Source: JABWBD01 sp040768665 (GTDB taxonomy: Bacteria > Planctomycetota > Planctomycetia > Pirellulales > Thermoguttaceae). Taken from it: 64,000 nucleotides of DNA. Under the pieces are notes generated by a model. The model was not told the DNA's origin. It saw nothing but the letters and a program-made list of their open reading frames with translations, and made no database searches. Location of the stretch: the NCBI GenBank assembly GCA_040768665.1, contig JAXGMN010000060.1, forward strand, positions 13,611 through 77,610. Reading direction: 5' to 3'. Below, piece by piece: positions 61,882 to 64,000 of the stretch (its first letter is position 1; the number at the start of each line of letters is the position of its first letter). A program made the translations under genes and the position numbers.

Positions 61882-63999
61882 CTACTGGAAGGCAATTGGA
61901 TTCACCTCCAGTGCGACCCTGAATCCGGTTACGGCGTTATCTCCGCCGAGGACTCCGCGAGCACGGCTTGCACAGCGCATGGCTCGGGGGGAATGCCCGT
62001 ACGCTCCACCTCGAAGGACGCGAACGCTGTTATCTTCGCTGGCAACCGGATCCGACTGCGGTCCTTGCCTGTATTCCACGTATGCGTCGGCGCACCACTC
62101 CGCCAGGTTCCCATGCATATCATGGACGCCAAAGGCATTTGGCATCTTCTCCCCCACACCGTGCGCCCTCTCATCGGCATTCTCTCGCCACCAGGCATAC
62201 TGTCCCAACAGGGACACTTCATCTCCAAAGCTAAACCGCGTAATAGTGCCCGCGCGGCAGGCGAATTCCCATTCGGCTTCTGTTGGTAGTCGGTACTTGT
62301 TCCCGCGTGATTCCTCGCCGCTAAGCTTGGACAGCTTCTCACAAAAACGCACTGCGTCGGCCCAAGGGATTGTTTCGACGGGCAAATTGCTCGCAGGCCC
62401 GTTGAGCAAGGGGTTCGTGGCACTCGTGACGCGAGCGTATTGTTCCCGAGTGACTTCGCACCGTCCAAGATAGAACGGCCGCGTGATCCGGACGCGGTGT
62501 TTCGGCCCCTCGAGCGACACCAGGTCAACGTAATACTCAGGGGCATTTTCGGCACGCGCCTCCGACAGCAGTTGGTCAATCTCCTGTGAGGACGTACCCA
62601 TCTCGAACTCGCCCGGCGGAATCAGCACGAACTTCATGCCGATGGAGTTCGTCATCTCTACCGGCACTGCCAGGGATTCGGCCCAGGCTTGCCGGTGCTT
62701 CCTGGCTTCCGTGGCGTCGAAAGGGGCGACGGCGGGAGCGGGCCTGCCGGGCAACTCAGTCGTGTTCTGCACAGAATTCGTCCGGGTACACATCCAAAGA
62801 TCCCAAGAGCCCAGCCCACCGCGGCGATCGGAGGCGAAGATGAGAGTCCGGCCATCGCCCGAGATCGCAACGGAAACCTCGTCCGCGCTAGTGTTGAACT
62901 GCCCCCCCAAGTTGATAGCAGTGCCGAAAGCCTCGTCGCACGAAGACCTCCCAGATATCCATAAATCCGATTTGCCGTTGCCTGGCCGCGTGGAACTGAA
63001 AACGAGAACTCGGCCGTCTGCCGACAAGGCTGAAAAAAAATCCCAGTCGTTGCTGTTCACCGCGAATCCAAGATTCACGGGATCACCGAAGTCGCCGTCC
63101 GAGGTCGCGCGAGTCGACATCCAAAGATCGTAGCCGCCGAGCCCGCCGCGCCGGTCCGAAGAAAACAAGAGAGTCCGACCATCCGCGGATAGAGTAGGCC
63201 AGGAATCATTCGCGCTACTGTTGACGGTCGGGCCAAGGTGGACTGGCTCGTCGAAGGAATCGCTCAGCAACCGGCGAGTGGCCATCCAAAGGTCGTGGCC
63301 TCCCACCAGTCCTCCCGGGCGATCAGAACTGAGCAGAAGCGTCAGACCGTCGGCAGACAGCGAGGGCCCATGGTCATCCGATAAGGTATTGACTGTGGGC
63401 CCCAGCTTCACCGGAGAGCCAAATGCGTCGGCTGGTGAAGTGCGAGTAGACATCCAGAGATCCCCTCCGCTCTGTCCCCCGACGCGATCCGAGCTGAAGA
63501 GCAGTGTCAGACCATCGAACGAAAGAGCCGGGGCCGATTCACCGCCGGCGGTATTGACGATTGGCCCGAGATTCACTGGATCGCTCCAGCCGCTGAGCCA
63601 GTCTTCGAGCACGCTCGCCGACGACGCTTCCGCGCCCTCGCGCATGGTATCCCCCGGAGACTCGGGGGTAGCCCTGCCTTCCGCTTCGGTGAACCGCACC
63701 GAGGCGGCGGCAGGGTTCGCGACGGCCGCGGCCTCTCCCCCGCCTGCACTTCCGGACGTGCTGAAATCTTGCACGGAGTGGTCGATATTCCGATGAAGAA
63801 CGGACGCAGCCACAACGACGGTCACAAGGAGTCCCAGACCACCAGCAGCCGTGTGCTTTGCCAAGCGTCCTCGCATTGCCGCGGTGATCCGTGCGACAAT
63901 CCCCGTTTCCTGCTCAACCCGGCTCCGCATCGTCGCTACCGCTGCCAGCGGGACGACAACTTGCGCAGCAGGTTTGCCCAGGTTTTCCAAAAAACTCGT
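61882..63999 (-). CDS. Membrane-anchored PD40 propeller / FGE-sulfatase fusion (N-terminus outside window)
   Basis: The frame is open to the window edge, so the ~706 residues seen are the C-terminal part. Near the edge lies a membrane segment, AAGGLGLLVTVVVAASVLH. An Ala/Ser-rich linker and about five PD40/WD40-like blades follow (PALSFDGLTLLFSSDRVGGQ, DLWMSTRTS, repeated every ~58 residues). The final ~240 residues are an FGE-sulfatase domain: MTNSIGMKFVLIPPGEFEMG, YRLPTEAEWEFACRAGT, FGVHDMHGNLAEWCAD, VLRGGAYGHSPRAMRCASR and VTGFRVALEV. Most planctomycete proteins of this type have a Ser/Thr kinase domain before the membrane segment, which would lie outside this window. True formylglycine-generating activity is doubtful. 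A signalling or sensing role near the ECF sigma gene is likely. Confidence 0.85.
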   Translation of the reverse strand, partial: TSFLENLGKPAAQVVVPLAAVATMRSRVEQETGIVARITAAMRGRLAKHTAAGGLGLLVTVVVAASVLHRNIDHSVQDFSTSGSAGGGEAAAVANPAAASVRFTEAEGRATPESPGDTMREGAEASSASVLEDWLSGWSDPVNLGPIVNTAGGESAPALSFDGLTLLFSSDRVGGQSGGDLWMSTRTSPADAFGSPVKLGPTVNTLSDDHGPSLSADGLTLLLSSDRPGGLVGGHDLWMATRRLLSDSFDEPVHLGPTVNSSANDSWPTLSADGRTLLFSSDRRGGLGGYDLWMSTRATSDGDFGDPVNLGFAVNSNDWDFFSALSADGRVLVFSSTRPGNGKSDLWISGRSSCDEAFGTAINLGGQFNTSADEVSVAISGDGRTLIFASDRRGGLGSWDLWMCTRTNSVQNTTELPGRPAPAVAPFDATEARKHRQAWAESLAVPVEMTNSIGMKFVLIPPGEFEMGTSSQEIDQLLSEARAENAPEYYVDLVSLEGPKHRVRITRPFYLGRCEVTREQYARVTSATNPLLNGPASNLPVETIPWADAVRFCEKLSKLSGEESRGNKYRLPTEAEWEFACRAGTITRFSFGDEVSLLGQYAWWRENADERAHGVGEKMPNAFGVHDMHGNLAEWCADAYVEYRQGPQSDPVASEDNSVRVLRGGAYGHSPRAMRCASRARGVLGGDNAVTGFRVALEVNPIAFQ

Positions 64000-64000
64000 A

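Noticed and set aside
61882..62579. Separate short genes within the FGE-domain region
   Set aside because: All are alternative frames of the single PD40/FGE coding region.

Overview
The window looks like chromosomal DNA of a planctomycete (Planctomycetota, probably a Pirellulales-type lineage). It is GC-rich. It carries giant secreted proteins with an N-terminal LExRxLLS motif (LEPR-XLL-like), an ECF-type sigma factor beside a PD40/FGE-sulfatase fusion, Tat-exported Gfo/Idh/MocA and enolase-superfamily enzymes, a ThuA-like protein, a neutral-ceramidase-like protein and many short palindromic repeats. These features together are typical of that phylum. No tRNA, rRNA or CRISPR array was recognised.

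Layout. 1-0.8 kb: the end of a DUF3500 gene, followed by a short near-identical duplicate of the 3' end of a neighbouring enolase-family gene. 0.9-7.7 kb (minus strand): a co-directional carbohydrate-type cluster (oxidoreductase, TIM-barrel isomerase, enolase-superfamily enzyme, secreted beta-propeller). 7.7-13.7 kb: a 122-bp MITE with target-site duplication, then a large fusion gene (TIR domain, alpha/alpha-toroid, sugar-nucleotidyltransferase, unknown C-terminus) cut in two by a complete ISKra4-type insertion sequence with a 9-bp target duplication. 13.7-18 kb: a strong hairpin, an unrecognised 646-aa protein, a second MITE-like palindrome and a secreted TIM-barrel protein. 18.1-29 kb (minus strand): a class II-like photolyase followed by three consecutive ClpB-like double-AAA+ ATPase genes. 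The last of these has a +1 frameshift, and the first two appear to carry release-factor-like C-terminal segments. 29.4-36 kb: small housekeeping-type genes (FliL-like membrane protein, YjbQ, RlmI-like methyltransferase), then ceramidase-like, sugar-isomerase-like and ThuA-like genes with two more copies of the first MITE. 36.7-60.6 kb: a 5,261-aa giant secreted protein and a decayed paralogue with an array of eight ~300-bp repeats. Both share a C-terminal module ending in FAWWE, and a third trace of that ending lies upstream at 36.2 kb. 60.8-64 kb: an ECF sigma factor, a transposase remnant and the C-terminal part of a membrane-anchored PD40/FGE protein running off the window.

The strongest candidates for undescribed biology are the TIR/toroid/nucleotidyltransferase fusion at 8.2-13.7 kb and the operon of three paralogous ClpB-like ATPases at 18.1-27.5 kb. 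The giant-protein locus shows modular growth, tandem duplication and decay. All function statements rest on reading motifs by eye; no database search was run.
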